NCBI RefSeq assembly: GCF_000621705.1
Contig: NZ_JHXO01000001.1
Location: 496,001 to 560,000 of the forward strand
From: Prolixibacter bellariivorans ATCC BAA-1284
GTDB taxonomy: Bacteria > Bacteroidota > Bacteroidia > Bacteroidales > Prolixibacteraceae
Length of the DNA stretch: 64,000 nt
Direction: 5' to 3'
Shown here one piece after another: positions 15,685 through 23,933 of the stretch. A model generated the notes under the pieces. That model worked only from the letters and a program-made list of their open reading frames with translations. It did not search any database and was not told the DNA's origin. The translations under genes and the position numbers were made by a program. The first letter of the stretch is position 1; each line of letters begins with the position of its first letter.

Positions 15685-18405
15685 ATGAAAGTTTCGTTTA
15701 AGATAGATTATCAAACGGTTTGGGGACAACGGCTATGTGTTTTGGGCTCCCGGCCTGAATTTGGTGAATGGAATCCCGATCGCGCTCTTGAGATGGAGAA
15801 TAACTTTCCCGGCGAATGGGAATTGGTTATCGATGTCGAGCATGTTAAATCGTGGGATTACAAATATCTTATGAAAGACGATGAAGGCGGCGTTCTGTGG
15901 GAATGGGGCGGTAACCGGCATGTCGATCTTTCAGGCGGTCAGTTTGATGAAATTCGCATTCGCGATTTTTGGAGAACATCGCAAGATGTGGAAAATACCC
16001 TCTTTCATTCGGCATTTACCCGTGTGCTGATGCTTCGGAAGCCATCTGATAAGCGTCAGAATCAGCTACATTCTGGTCGCGTTTTGCGGGTTCAGGTGCA
16101 TGTTCCCCGTGTAAATCATCGATATTCGATTGCCTTGCTGGGTAATCGTCCCGGGTTGGGCGCATGGAAAGAGCGGGATGCGCTGGTGATGGATGACTCT
16201 CGTTTTCCGCTTTGGTCGGTTGACATCGACGCTTCTGAATTAAAATTTCCTGTGGAATTTAAGTATGTAGTTTATGACGAGCGCGAGCGAAAGGTGATTT
16301 CGTGGGAAGATGGTAATAACCGGATAATTCGGGATTTCGTCTGCCAGGAGGATAATAGCCTGAAAGTACATACCGATGAGAAGTTCCGTTTCCCGATTGG
16401 CGTTTGGCGGGGAGCTGGTATTTCGTTGCCGGTTTTTTCCATACGGACAGAAAAGAGTGGTGGTATAGGCGAATTTCCTGATTTGAGAATGGTAGTCGAT
16501 TGGGCGAGGAAAACCGGTTTGAAGTTGATCCAGCTTCTTCCGGTAAACGAAACGGTCGCTACGCAAAGCTGGCTCGACTCCTATCCATATAAGGTTATTT
16601 CGGCTATGGCTCTGCACCCGGTTTATGCCAACATCGAATTAATGGGTAACTTGAAGGATGAGAAGACCATGCAGGATTTCCGGGCTCAGCTCTACGAGTT
16701 GAACCAGATGGAGTCGGTTCCTTACGAAGAAGTTCATCGGGTAAAGTCGCGATATTTTAAGCTGCTTTTTGACCAGGAGATGGAAGCATTTCTTAACAGC
16801 CGGGATTTTCGTCTTTTCTTCGAAGAAAACAAAGAGTGGTTGGTGCCGTATGCCGCATTCTGTTTTTTGCGCGATCAGAACAAAACGGCTGCTCACCGGA
16901 TGTGGAAAAAACATGCCATCTATCGTCCGGAAGAGATACAGAAACTTTGCGATCCCTCACAAAAACAGTATCCCGATATTGCCGTTCATTATTTCATACA
17001 GTACCATCTCGACCGGCAACTCCGCGATGCTTCGAACTATGCCCGGAAAAACGGAGTTGTGTTGAAAATCGATATCCCGATAGGTGTTAGCCCCGATAGT
17101 GTAGAGACGTGGACGCATCCGGAGTTGTTTAATCTGGAAGAACAGATAGGCTCACCACCGGATGAAGACGATGATATGGGCCAAAACTGGGGATATCCTA
17201 ATTATAACTGGGAGCGAATGGCATACGACGGTTACGACTGGTGGCGTAAACGGTTACTAAAACTGGGATCATGGTTTGATGCTTACCGGTTGGCTCACGT
17301 TGTTGGCTTTTTCCGCACCTGGGCGATTCCGTCGTCGCAAATGAATGCAGAGATGGGCTGTTTTGTTCCTTCGCTTCCGCTTACGCGTGATGAAATCATC
17401 GATGCCGGAATTAATTTCGTGGAAGAGAGGATGACACGGCCTTTTATCCGTGAATATTTTCTGTGGGATTTGTTTGGCGATTATACCGATGAGGTGAAGA
17501 ATAGGTACCTGGAAGAGTACGGTTCCGGTAAGTATAACCTGAAACCGGGAGTGGATACGCAACGAAAGATTACAGTTCATTTTGAGCAGTTCAAGAAAGA
17601 TGGCAGCCTTCCGGATAAAGAAAACCGGATTATGGAGGGCCTGAATTCTCTTGTGAGCGAGGTTCTATTTTTACGCGATCCGTACGATAGATATAAATTC
17701 CATCCGAGGATTCGCCTTCAGGATACGTACTCGTTTATTAACCTTGATGAAGAGACACGCCACAATTTTGAACAGCTTTATGTCGATTACTTTTATAAGC
17801 GGCACGAAGATTTGTGGCGCGACAATGCCATGATAAAACTTCCGGCATTATTGCGTACTTCCGACATGATGGCCTTCGGTGATGATTTTGGGATGAATCC
17901 CGATTGTGTTCAGCGGATACTCAAAGAGCTGGGTATTCTGACCCTTGAGGTACAGCGCCGACCCCACGATACCGAGGTGGAGTTTGGTCACCCGTCCGAT
18001 GCGCCTTACTTATCAGTTTGCACTACTTCCAGCCATGATATGACAACTATCCGCGGCTGGTGGGAAGAAGACTATGATCGTAGCAAGCGATTTTTTCATA
18101 CCCTGTTAGGACACGCCGGTGAGGTACCTCGTTTTATGGAACCATGGATTGCACGCGATATTATCAGTCAGCACTTGTGGTCGCCGGCTATGTGGGCCAT
18201 ATTCCCATTACAGGATTTGCTGGCCATGGATGGTGAATTGAGGTGGGAGAAAATATGGAATGAACGAATTAATATTCCGGGAATAACCTATTATTACTGG
18301 CGATATAGGATGCATCTGAAAATGGAGGATCTATTGCACTCCGATGGCTTTAATCACACAGTGCTCAGGATGATTGAGCGATCAGGAAGGAATAGTGATT
18401 ATTAA
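15685..18405 (+). CDS. GH77 4-alpha-glucanotransferase-like protein with altered catalytic residues
   Basis: A 906-residue protein of the DPE2/MalQ type: two tandem starch-binding CBM20 domains (about 1-110 and 125-235) followed by a GH77 barrel (about 245-890). Family members disproportionate maltodextrins in glycogen or maltose metabolism. The fold-defining segments are conserved, for example D-I-P-I-G-V near residue 468 and N-W-G-Y-P-N-Y-N-W. However, the nucleophile position, normally R-I-D-H, reads R535-L-A537-H, and the acid/base position, normally G-E-D-L-G, reads G-D733-D-F-G. The third residue, D785 in S-H-D, is kept. It may therefore be inactive or act as a glucan-binding protein. 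ATG 15685 follows a GGAGG sequence. Confidence 0.85.
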   Translation: MKVSFKIDYQTVWGQRLCVLGSRPEFGEWNPDRALEMENNFPGEWELVIDVEHVKSWDYKYLMKDDEGGVLWEWGGNRHVDLSGGQFDEIRIRDFWRTSQDVENTLFHSAFTRVLMLRKPSDKRQNQLHSGRVLRVQVHVPRVNHRYSIALLGNRPGLGAWKERDALVMDDSRFPLWSVDIDASELKFPVEFKYVVYDERERKVISWEDGNNRIIRDFVCQEDNSLKVHTDEKFRFPIGVWRGAGISLPVFSIRTEKSGGIGEFPDLRMVVDWARKTGLKLIQLLPVNETVATQSWLDSYPYKVISAMALHPVYANIELMGNLKDEKTMQDFRAQLYELNQMESVPYEEVHRVKSRYFKLLFDQEMEAFLNSRDFRLFFEENKEWLVPYAAFCFLRDQNKTAAHRMWKKHAIYRPEEIQKLCDPSQKQYPDIAVHYFIQYHLDRQLRDASNYARKNGVVLKIDIPIGVSPDSVETWTHPELFNLEEQIGSPPDEDDDMGQNWGYPNYNWERMAYDGYDWWRKRLLKLGSWFDAYRLAHVVGFFRTWAIPSSQMNAEMGCFVPSLPLTRDEIIDAGINFVEERMTRPFIREYFLWDLFGDYTDEVKNRYLEEYGSGKYNLKPGVDTQRKITVHFEQFKKDGSLPDKENRIMEGLNSLVSEVLFLRDPYDRYKFHPRIRLQDTYSFINLDEETRHNFEQLYVDYFYKRHEDLWRDNAMIKLPALLRTSDMMAFGDDFGMNPDCVQRILKELGILTLEVQRRPHDTEVEFGHPSDAPYLSVCTTSSHDMTTIRGWWEEDYDRSKRFFHTLLGHAGEVPRFMEPWIARDIISQHLWSPAMWAIFPLQDLLAMDGELRWEKIWNERINIPGITYYYWRYRMHLKMEDLLHSDGFNHTVLRMIERSGRNSDY

Positions 18406-18506
18406 TTTTTCGCTGTTTACCGATAATTAAACGGGATTTACCGATTTAGCATTTTGGGTTCTGCTCTTTCGGGCTATTTTTGAGGTAAATAATAAAAATT
18501 AATATC

Positions 18507-19247
18507 ATGATGTCAAATCATAATCAGCGTTTCCCCAAAGATGATTTTGATAAACCTTATCGTTCTCACAAAGGGAATCGTCCACTTCTCGGATTGATAC
18601 TCGTCCTGGTAGGAGTTGTTCTTATTGCCGATAATTCAGGAATGATACCTTACTCGGTATCCCGAATTGTTATCAGCTGGCAGATGCTGCTTATCGTAAT
18701 AGGCCTGTTTAATCTGGCCAAACGAGCTGTTACTCCTGGTCTTATTTTAATCGCTATCGGAGGTTTTTTCCTCTTGCCTCGCATTTCAGGTGTCCCCGAT
18801 AATATTGTTTATAATTTCTGGCCGGCTGTGCTGGTCATTGTCGGCCTGGTATTTTTGATGGACCGGACACGGCACGGTTCGAATTTTAAAAAAGGGATAA
18901 ATTCAACTGACTATTTTGACGAAGTCGCTGTGCTTGGTGGTCGTGAAACATCACTGGTAACCGATAATTTTAAAGGCGGAAAAGTGACGACTATTTTTGG
19001 TGGTTGCACATTTAATCTGTTGAAGGCAAACCCGGCAGAAAACTGCACCATCGATATGTTTACGATGTTTGGTGGTTCCAAGTTCATTGTGCCATCCGAT
19101 TGGAACGTGAAAGTGGAGGTCGTAGCTATTCTTGGCGGATTTTCTGACAAGCGCTCTATCTCATTGAGTGAAGTTGATACTAATAAAGTAGTTGTCATAA
19201 AGGGATTTGCTATTTTCGGCGGAGGAGAAGTGGCCAATTTACCTTAA
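18507..19247 (+). CDS. LiaF-like membrane protein
   Basis: A 246-residue protein with an N-terminal cytoplasmic stretch, four hydrophobic helices (about residues 27-46, 52-68, 72-88 and 98-117), and a soluble beta-helical C-terminal domain with repeated G-G motifs (V-L-G-G, I-F-G-G, M-F-G-G, I-L-G-G, I-F-G-G). This matches the LiaF family, where LiaF restrains a cognate sensor kinase responding to cell-envelope stress. It directly precedes a LytS-like kinase and a LytTR regulator, so the three probably form one signalling unit. The G-G repeat spacing is regular, suggesting a right-handed beta-helix. Confidence 0.8.
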   Translation: MMSNHNQRFPKDDFDKPYRSHKGNRPLLGLILVLVGVVLIADNSGMIPYSVSRIVISWQMLLIVIGLFNLAKRAVTPGLILIAIGGFFLLPRISGVPDNIVYNFWPAVLVIVGLVFLMDRTRHGSNFKKGINSTDYFDEVAVLGGRETSLVTDNFKGGKVTTIFGGCTFNLLKANPAENCTIDMFTMFGGSKFIVPSDWNVKVEVVAILGGFSDKRSISLSEVDTNKVVVIKGFAIFGGGEVANLP

Positions 19248-19265
19248 CCATCTAACCACTAACCC

Positions 19266-20336
19266 ATGACTCACCCGTTTATTGCTAACAGGCGTTTTCT
19301 TGTCATATATCTATCGGTCCTGATTGTAATCGGGCTCGGTATCTTTCTGGTATTGGCCTTGAATAATCCGGTGCCCTGGTGGTTTGCCTTTGTCGACAGT
19401 TTTGTCAATATTGTGCTTTTCGGAGGCATGGGATTAGGTGTATGGTATATGGTTGTATATACCGATCCGGATGAAATGAGCCGGTTGCAGTTTTTGGGGA
19501 ATCATATCGCAGCTGCCCTGATATTTATTTCCCTGTGGCTATTTGTTGGAGGAGTAATCGTTCATTTGTTTGTCCAGTCGCCCACTTATTACGGGTTTTA
19601 TGAGAATAGTTATCCCGGCCGTGCCTGGACCTGTCTGCTACTTTATGTCTTGTTGGTCCTGTTTTATTACCTGATTGTTTACTATCGGAATTTCAGGGAA
19701 AAAGTAGAACGCACTGCACAGCTTGAATCGATGGTGAAGGAATCAGAGCTGAAAGCTCTGAAGTCCCAAATCAATCCACATTTCTTATTCAACAGTTTGA
19801 ACTCCATCGCTTCCTTGACGATGACAAGACCTGAGCGAGCCCGCGAAATGGTCGTTTGTCTCTCCGAATTTATGCGATACTCACTTAAAAGTCGTAACGA
19901 AGAAAAAGTCTCTTTAAACCAGGAATTGCACAATATCGAGCTTTACCTAAAAATTGAGAAAGTCCGTTTTGGCCAAAAGTTGATTTATCATTTCGATATT
20001 GAAGAAGAGGCCGGTGAATGTTTGGTTCCTAATCTTATTTTGCAACCGATTTTTGAAAATGCCATTAAATACGGGGTTTATGAAGCGATTGAACCTGTTG
20101 AGATTCGATTGAAGGCGGTGGTGGTCGCTGAATTTCTCGTTTTGGATATTGAAAATGATTTCGATCCGGATACCGTCCCGACAAAGGGTGAAGGTGTTGG
20201 ACTCAGGAATATTGGGAGTCGAATTAGGGTAATGTATGGACGTAGTGGATTACTGGATGTCGAAAAGCGGATGAATACATTTCACGTTCATATGAAAATT
20301 CCTCAGGGTGATTCTGATAAGTCCCAAAGTGTCTAA
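19266..20336 (+). CDS. LytS/YehU-like sensor histidine kinase
   Basis: A 356-residue membrane kinase. Four hydrophobic segments (about 11-33, 38-62, 73-97 and 114-136) are followed by a coiled coil and the His_kinase domain of the LytS/YehU class, with phosphoacceptor H172 in the Q-I-N-P-H-F-L-F-N motif and an ATP-binding part with N-A-I-K-Y-G and G-x-G-L-R-N-I. There is no extracellular sensor domain, so it may sense the membrane or be gated by the LiaF-like protein 18 bases upstream. The response regulator begins shortly downstream. Its 3' end is close to, but does not overlap, the ATG used for that gene. Confidence 0.9.
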   Translation: MTHPFIANRRFLVIYLSVLIVIGLGIFLVLALNNPVPWWFAFVDSFVNIVLFGGMGLGVWYMVVYTDPDEMSRLQFLGNHIAAALIFISLWLFVGGVIVHLFVQSPTYYGFYENSYPGRAWTCLLLYVLLVLFYYLIVYYRNFREKVERTAQLESMVKESELKALKSQINPHFLFNSLNSIASLTMTRPERAREMVVCLSEFMRYSLKSRNEEKVSLNQELHNIELYLKIEKVRFGQKLIYHFDIEEEAGECLVPNLILQPIFENAIKYGVYEAIEPVEIRLKAVVVAEFLVLDIENDFDPDTVPTKGEGVGLRNIGSRIRVMYGRSGLLDVEKRMNTFHVHMKIPQGDSDKSQSV

Positions 20337-20385
20337 AGAGTGGTCCTTTTATCTGAGCATTGAATCAATTGAAAACCTTTTTGTC

Positions 20386-21138
20386 ATGAAAAAATATCGC
20401 GTCCTTGTTGTTGATGATGAAGATCTGGCTCGTGAATTATTAATTGAATACCTCAAAGAAGACCAGCGTATTGAAGTGATTGGAGAATGTTCTAACGGAC
20501 TTGAAGGTGTTAAGACGGTTCAGGATCTACGCCCTGACCTTGTATTCCTGGATATACAAATGCCTAAGGTAAATGGTTTCGAGATGTTGGAGCTGCTGAC
20601 AGATCCTCCGGAGATAATTTTTTCTACAGCATTTGATCAATTTGCGATTCGGGCATTTGAGATGAATGCTGTTGATTACCTGCTAAAGCCATATCCAATT
20701 GAAAGACTTTCGCAGGCTGTTGATAAAGCCATCGAACGAATCGAGAAAAAGCATACCAACGAATTGCCTGTTGAAAAGTTAGTCAGTGATCACGATGAAC
20801 AGGTGGTGCACGTTGAGCGGATTGTGGTGAAGTCCGGAAGTAAGATCCATATTATACCGGCCAGTGATATCCGGTACATTGAGTCGCAGGATGACTATGT
20901 GATGATATACTGGAAGAATGAACATGCCCTGAAGCAGAAGACGATGAAATATTTTGAAAATCATCTCGATCCGCAGCAATTTATCCGAATTCATCGTTCC
21001 TACCTGGTGAACATATCGCAAATCAGTGAAATTCAACAGTACGAAAAAGAGTCGTGGATTTTGCGTCTTAATGGTGGTGAAAAACTGAAGGTTAGTAAAT
21101 CGGGCTACCGCAACCTGCGGGAGCGTCTGAGTTTTTAA
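20386..21138 (+). CDS. LytTR-family response regulator
   Basis: A 250-residue regulator with a receiver domain at residues 1-120 (acidic pocket D-D-E near 11, phosphoacceptor D56 in F-L-D-I-Q-M-P, switch Thr/Ser in the F-S-T-A motif and K near 104) and a LytTR DNA-binding domain at about 145-250. It is the likely partner of the kinase upstream. A longer in-frame start at 20308 is less likely because the receiver begins M-K-K-Y-R-V-L-V-V-D-D-E. The operon target is unknown; the glucan genes on both sides are candidates. Confidence 0.92.
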   Translation: MKKYRVLVVDDEDLARELLIEYLKEDQRIEVIGECSNGLEGVKTVQDLRPDLVFLDIQMPKVNGFEMLELLTDPPEIIFSTAFDQFAIRAFEMNAVDYLLKPYPIERLSQAVDKAIERIEKKHTNELPVEKLVSDHDEQVVHVERIVVKSGSKIHIIPASDIRYIESQDDYVMIYWKNEHALKQKTMKYFENHLDPQQFIRIHRSYLVNISQISEIQQYEKESWILRLNGGEKLKVSKSGYRNLRERLSF

Positions 21139-21449
21139 TAATTTCTGTTGATAAACTGTGAATAACACCTATTCTTATCAACCATTCTTTAACCAGGGGC
21201 TACCCGGTTATTCACGTTAAATTACATGTTCTTCATATTTTTTACACCGATTGTCAAGGTGTGCTAACTTGTTTTCAACTTGTATTTGAACTGCGCTGCT
21301 TGGGTTATCAACGAGATATTAACATGATTTAAACAGGTGTTTGCCTTCTATTAGTTTGTTTTCGAAAATATTTTGGCAATCAGCTCAGTTTTATGATGGA
21401 ATATCCATGGAATTCCGTTTTTTTGTGTGGTTAAATCCTGCACCAGAGG
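21139..21449. other. Intergenic region with a cluster of DnaA-box-like nonamers
   Basis: About 310 bases without a gene. Five sequences resemble the DnaA box TTATnCACA: TTATCAACA at 21154-21146 (minus), TTATTCACA at 21165-21157 (minus, full match), TTATCAACC at 21175-21183, TTATTCACG at 21208-21216 and TTATCAACG at 21305-21313 (plus). The surroundings are AT-rich. Nothing else is recognised. Confidence 0.4.
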
Positions 21450-21983
21450 ATGATTGCATGTGTTACACTTACGGTGGATAATTTATCGGAATTACATGAT
21501 GTCGGGCCCGAAGGATATAAGATCCTCTGGACGTTGGTTGCTATACTCGCTCCACTCGTCGTGTACCTCTTGTGGAAGAAAATTTCATGGAGGAAGTTGT
21601 TCCAGGTAAAAACATATAGAGAGCAAAGTTTTGGGAATACAGAGTTGTCGATTTCGCTGAATGGTGAACCGGAATTTAAACCCATTGTTTTGTATCTCAA
21701 AATGACAAATCATTCCGGCCATACAAAAGATATCAAGGCGCCGGTGATTGTGTTTAAGCGATGGCGGAGTTCAAGGAAATTCCGGATACGGAAGGTAAAT
21801 GAATCGGAAATTTATCCGCTACTGCTTGATCCCAACCAATCACATGAACTTACCATTCACCTCGAGCCCTTTTACAGGCAGGAGCCCATATTGAGAACTG
21901 CAACAAGAGTGAGGATGGAAGTAGAGGAGGTGCGAGGAAGTGAACGGCTGAGAAGCCGGTTTGTACGTTTAAAATGGATATAA
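21450..21983 (+). CDS. Single-span membrane protein of unknown function
   Basis: A 177-residue protein. After a short N-terminus there is one membrane span (about residues 25-42, ending L-L-W-K-K), then a basic, beta-rich domain in which alternating hydrophobic and charged residues suggest a small beta-sandwich. No family is recognised. It ends four bases before the pullulanase start and is probably cotranscribed with it, but nothing in the sequence links it to glucans. The start codon choice is uncertain, since no clear Shine-Dalgarno sequence is present. Confidence 0.6.
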   Translation: MIACVTLTVDNLSELHDVGPEGYKILWTLVAILAPLVVYLLWKKISWRKLFQVKTYREQSFGNTELSISLNGEPEFKPIVLYLKMTNHSGHTKDIKAPVIVFKRWRSSRKFRIRKVNESEIYPLLLDPNQSHELTIHLEPFYRQEPILRTATRVRMEVEEVRGSERLRSRFVRLKWI

Positions 21984-21986
21984 ACT

Positions 21987-23933
21987 GTGAGAAGCTGGAA
22001 ATTTAATCCTGTTGAATTTGATAAATACCCTGCTTACGAAGGTAATGATTTAGGGGTTTTCTGGTCTGAGGAAAAGACCATGGTGAAGATTTGGGCTCCT
22101 TCGGCTACTCGCATTTTTTTTCGGTTGTACCGGGAAGGGGTTGGAGGAGATGTTGAGTCTGAGCACGATTTGGAAGGAAGTGAAAACGGCCTCTGGTTGC
22201 TGGAATTGGCAGGCGACTGGAATGGTTGGTATTATACTGTTCAGGTGCGTGATAATAAAGGATGGCTTCTCGAAGGTCCCGATATCTACGCACGTACCAC
22301 TGGAATTAATGGTCATCGTGGAATGATATTTAATCCTGCGGATACGCAGCCGGACGGTTGGTCTGCGGATGAACATGTTCTGCCTGCTTCTCCTACGGAT
22401 ATGATAATTTATGAAACGCATATCCGAGATTTTTCCATGTCTCCCGATTCGGGTATTGAACACAAAGGAAAATACCTGGGATTTACTGAGACGGATACCA
22501 GGTCACCCAAAGGAGTTAAAACCGGAATTGCCCATCTTGATGAGTTTGGGGTGACCCACGTGCATCTGTTGCCTGTTGCCGATTTTTATACCGTTGACGA
22601 AAATAAGGAGACACCTCAGTACAACTGGGGATACGATCCGTTGAATTACAATACTCCGGAAGGTTGGTACTCCTCTAATCCGAACGATGGCAGAGTTCGA
22701 ATTAGGGAACTGAAGCAATTGGTGAAAGCTCTCCATGACCAGGGAATTGGCGTAATTCTGGATGTTGTTTATAACCATACCGGCCTGATCAATGAATCAT
22801 ATTTTAATCAAACGGTTCCCGGTTATTTTTACAGGCAAAAGGATGACGGAAGTTTCTCTGACGCTAGTGGCTGTGGAAATGAGCTCGCTTCGGAGCGGGC
22901 AATGGTGAGGAAGTATATCATTGACTCGCTGATGTATTGGGCCTCCGAATATCATATCGACGGTTTCCGCTTTGACCTAATGGGAGTGCTGGATATCGAT
23001 ACGATGAATGCTATTCGGAAAAGCCTGGATACGATTCATCCAAATATCTTCCTTTACGGCGAAGGCTGGGCTGCTGGTAAAAGCCCTTTAGAGAAAAAGA
23101 AACGGGCTCTTAAAAGACATACCCTGAAACTTGACCGGATTGCCAGTTTTAGCGACGATATGCGCGACGGACTCAAAGGAAGCGCCTTTGACAAATTTAG
23201 TACCGGATTTATCAGTGGTCATACGCTTCAGGAAGAGCGGTTGAAGTTTTCAATGGTTGGCGCAGTGAAGCACGAGCAGATAGCGTACGAATTTGTAGAA
23301 TCTTCTAAAGAGCCCTGGGCCAATGAAGCCGCGCAGTGCATCAACTATGTGTCGTGCCACGACAATTATACGCTGTTCGATAAGTTGCAATATTCTTGTC
23401 CCGAGGCTTCCAAGGTCCAAATTGAGCGAATGGTCCGACTGGCGTTGGGTATTGTCATTACCTCACAGGGAGTTCCCTTTCTGCATGCCGGTTCTGAAAT
23501 GATGCGGACAAAAGGCGGTCATCACGATTCGTACCGCTCGCCCGATTTGCTGAACCAGATTGACTGGAGTCGGAAGAGTGAATTTCACGACTTGTTTGTC
23601 TTTACCCAAAAATGTATTGAACTACGCCGACAGCACCCAGCATTCAGGATGAGTTCTGCAAAAATGATTAATGAAAAAATGCGGTTTGCCGCGAAATATA
23701 TTCCCGGCATTATTCAGTATGAGCTGGGTGAGTATGCCAACGGCGATTCCTGGAAAAACATACAGATGCTGTTCAATGGTAATAACTATTCGGTTGAACT
23801 AGACGTTCCTGAAGCCAATTGGCTGGTCGTTGCTGAGGATGGTGAGATTAATCCTAACGGAATGGGGCGGAGGACTACCGGAAAAGTACGTATTCATCCA
23901 ACTTCGATGATGATTTTGGTTGTCGAAGATTAA
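21987..23933 (+). CDS. pulA: Type I pullulanase (GH13_14)
   Basis: Debranching amylase that hydrolyses alpha-1,6 linkages in pullulan, glycogen or limit dextrins. The 648 residues comprise an N-terminal CBM48-like domain (about 15-130) and a GH13 barrel, with the pullulanase-specific Y-N-W-G-Y-D-P motif (about residue 212). The catalytic residues are intact: nucleophile D330 (F-R-F-D), acid/base E359 (G-E-G-W) and transition-state D459 (C-H-D-N). No signal peptide is seen, so it acts in the cytoplasm on storage or imported glucans. It starts at GTG 21987. Its stop codon overlaps the stop of the convergent ald-like gene. Confidence 0.93.
   Translation: MRSWKFNPVEFDKYPAYEGNDLGVFWSEEKTMVKIWAPSATRIFFRLYREGVGGDVESEHDLEGSENGLWLLELAGDWNGWYYTVQVRDNKGWLLEGPDIYARTTGINGHRGMIFNPADTQPDGWSADEHVLPASPTDMIIYETHIRDFSMSPDSGIEHKGKYLGFTETDTRSPKGVKTGIAHLDEFGVTHVHLLPVADFYTVDENKETPQYNWGYDPLNYNTPEGWYSSNPNDGRVRIRELKQLVKALHDQGIGVILDVVYNHTGLINESYFNQTVPGYFYRQKDDGSFSDASGCGNELASERAMVRKYIIDSLMYWASEYHIDGFRFDLMGVLDIDTMNAIRKSLDTIHPNIFLYGEGWAAGKSPLEKKKRALKRHTLKLDRIASFSDDMRDGLKGSAFDKFSTGFISGHTLQEERLKFSMVGAVKHEQIAYEFVESSKEPWANEAAQCINYVSCHDNYTLFDKLQYSCPEASKVQIERMVRLALGIVITSQGVPFLHAGSEMMRTKGGHHDSYRSPDLLNQIDWSRKSEFHDLFVFTQKCIELRRQHPAFRMSSAKMINEKMRFAAKYIPGIIQYELGEYANGDSWKNIQMLFNGNNYSVELDVPEANWLVVAEDGEINPNGMGRRTTGKVRIHPTSMMILVVED

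Noticed and set aside
20308-20385. Extended N-terminus of the LytTR regulator overlapping the kinase gene
   Set aside because: The receiver domain starts at ATG 20386, and the extension resembles no known domain.
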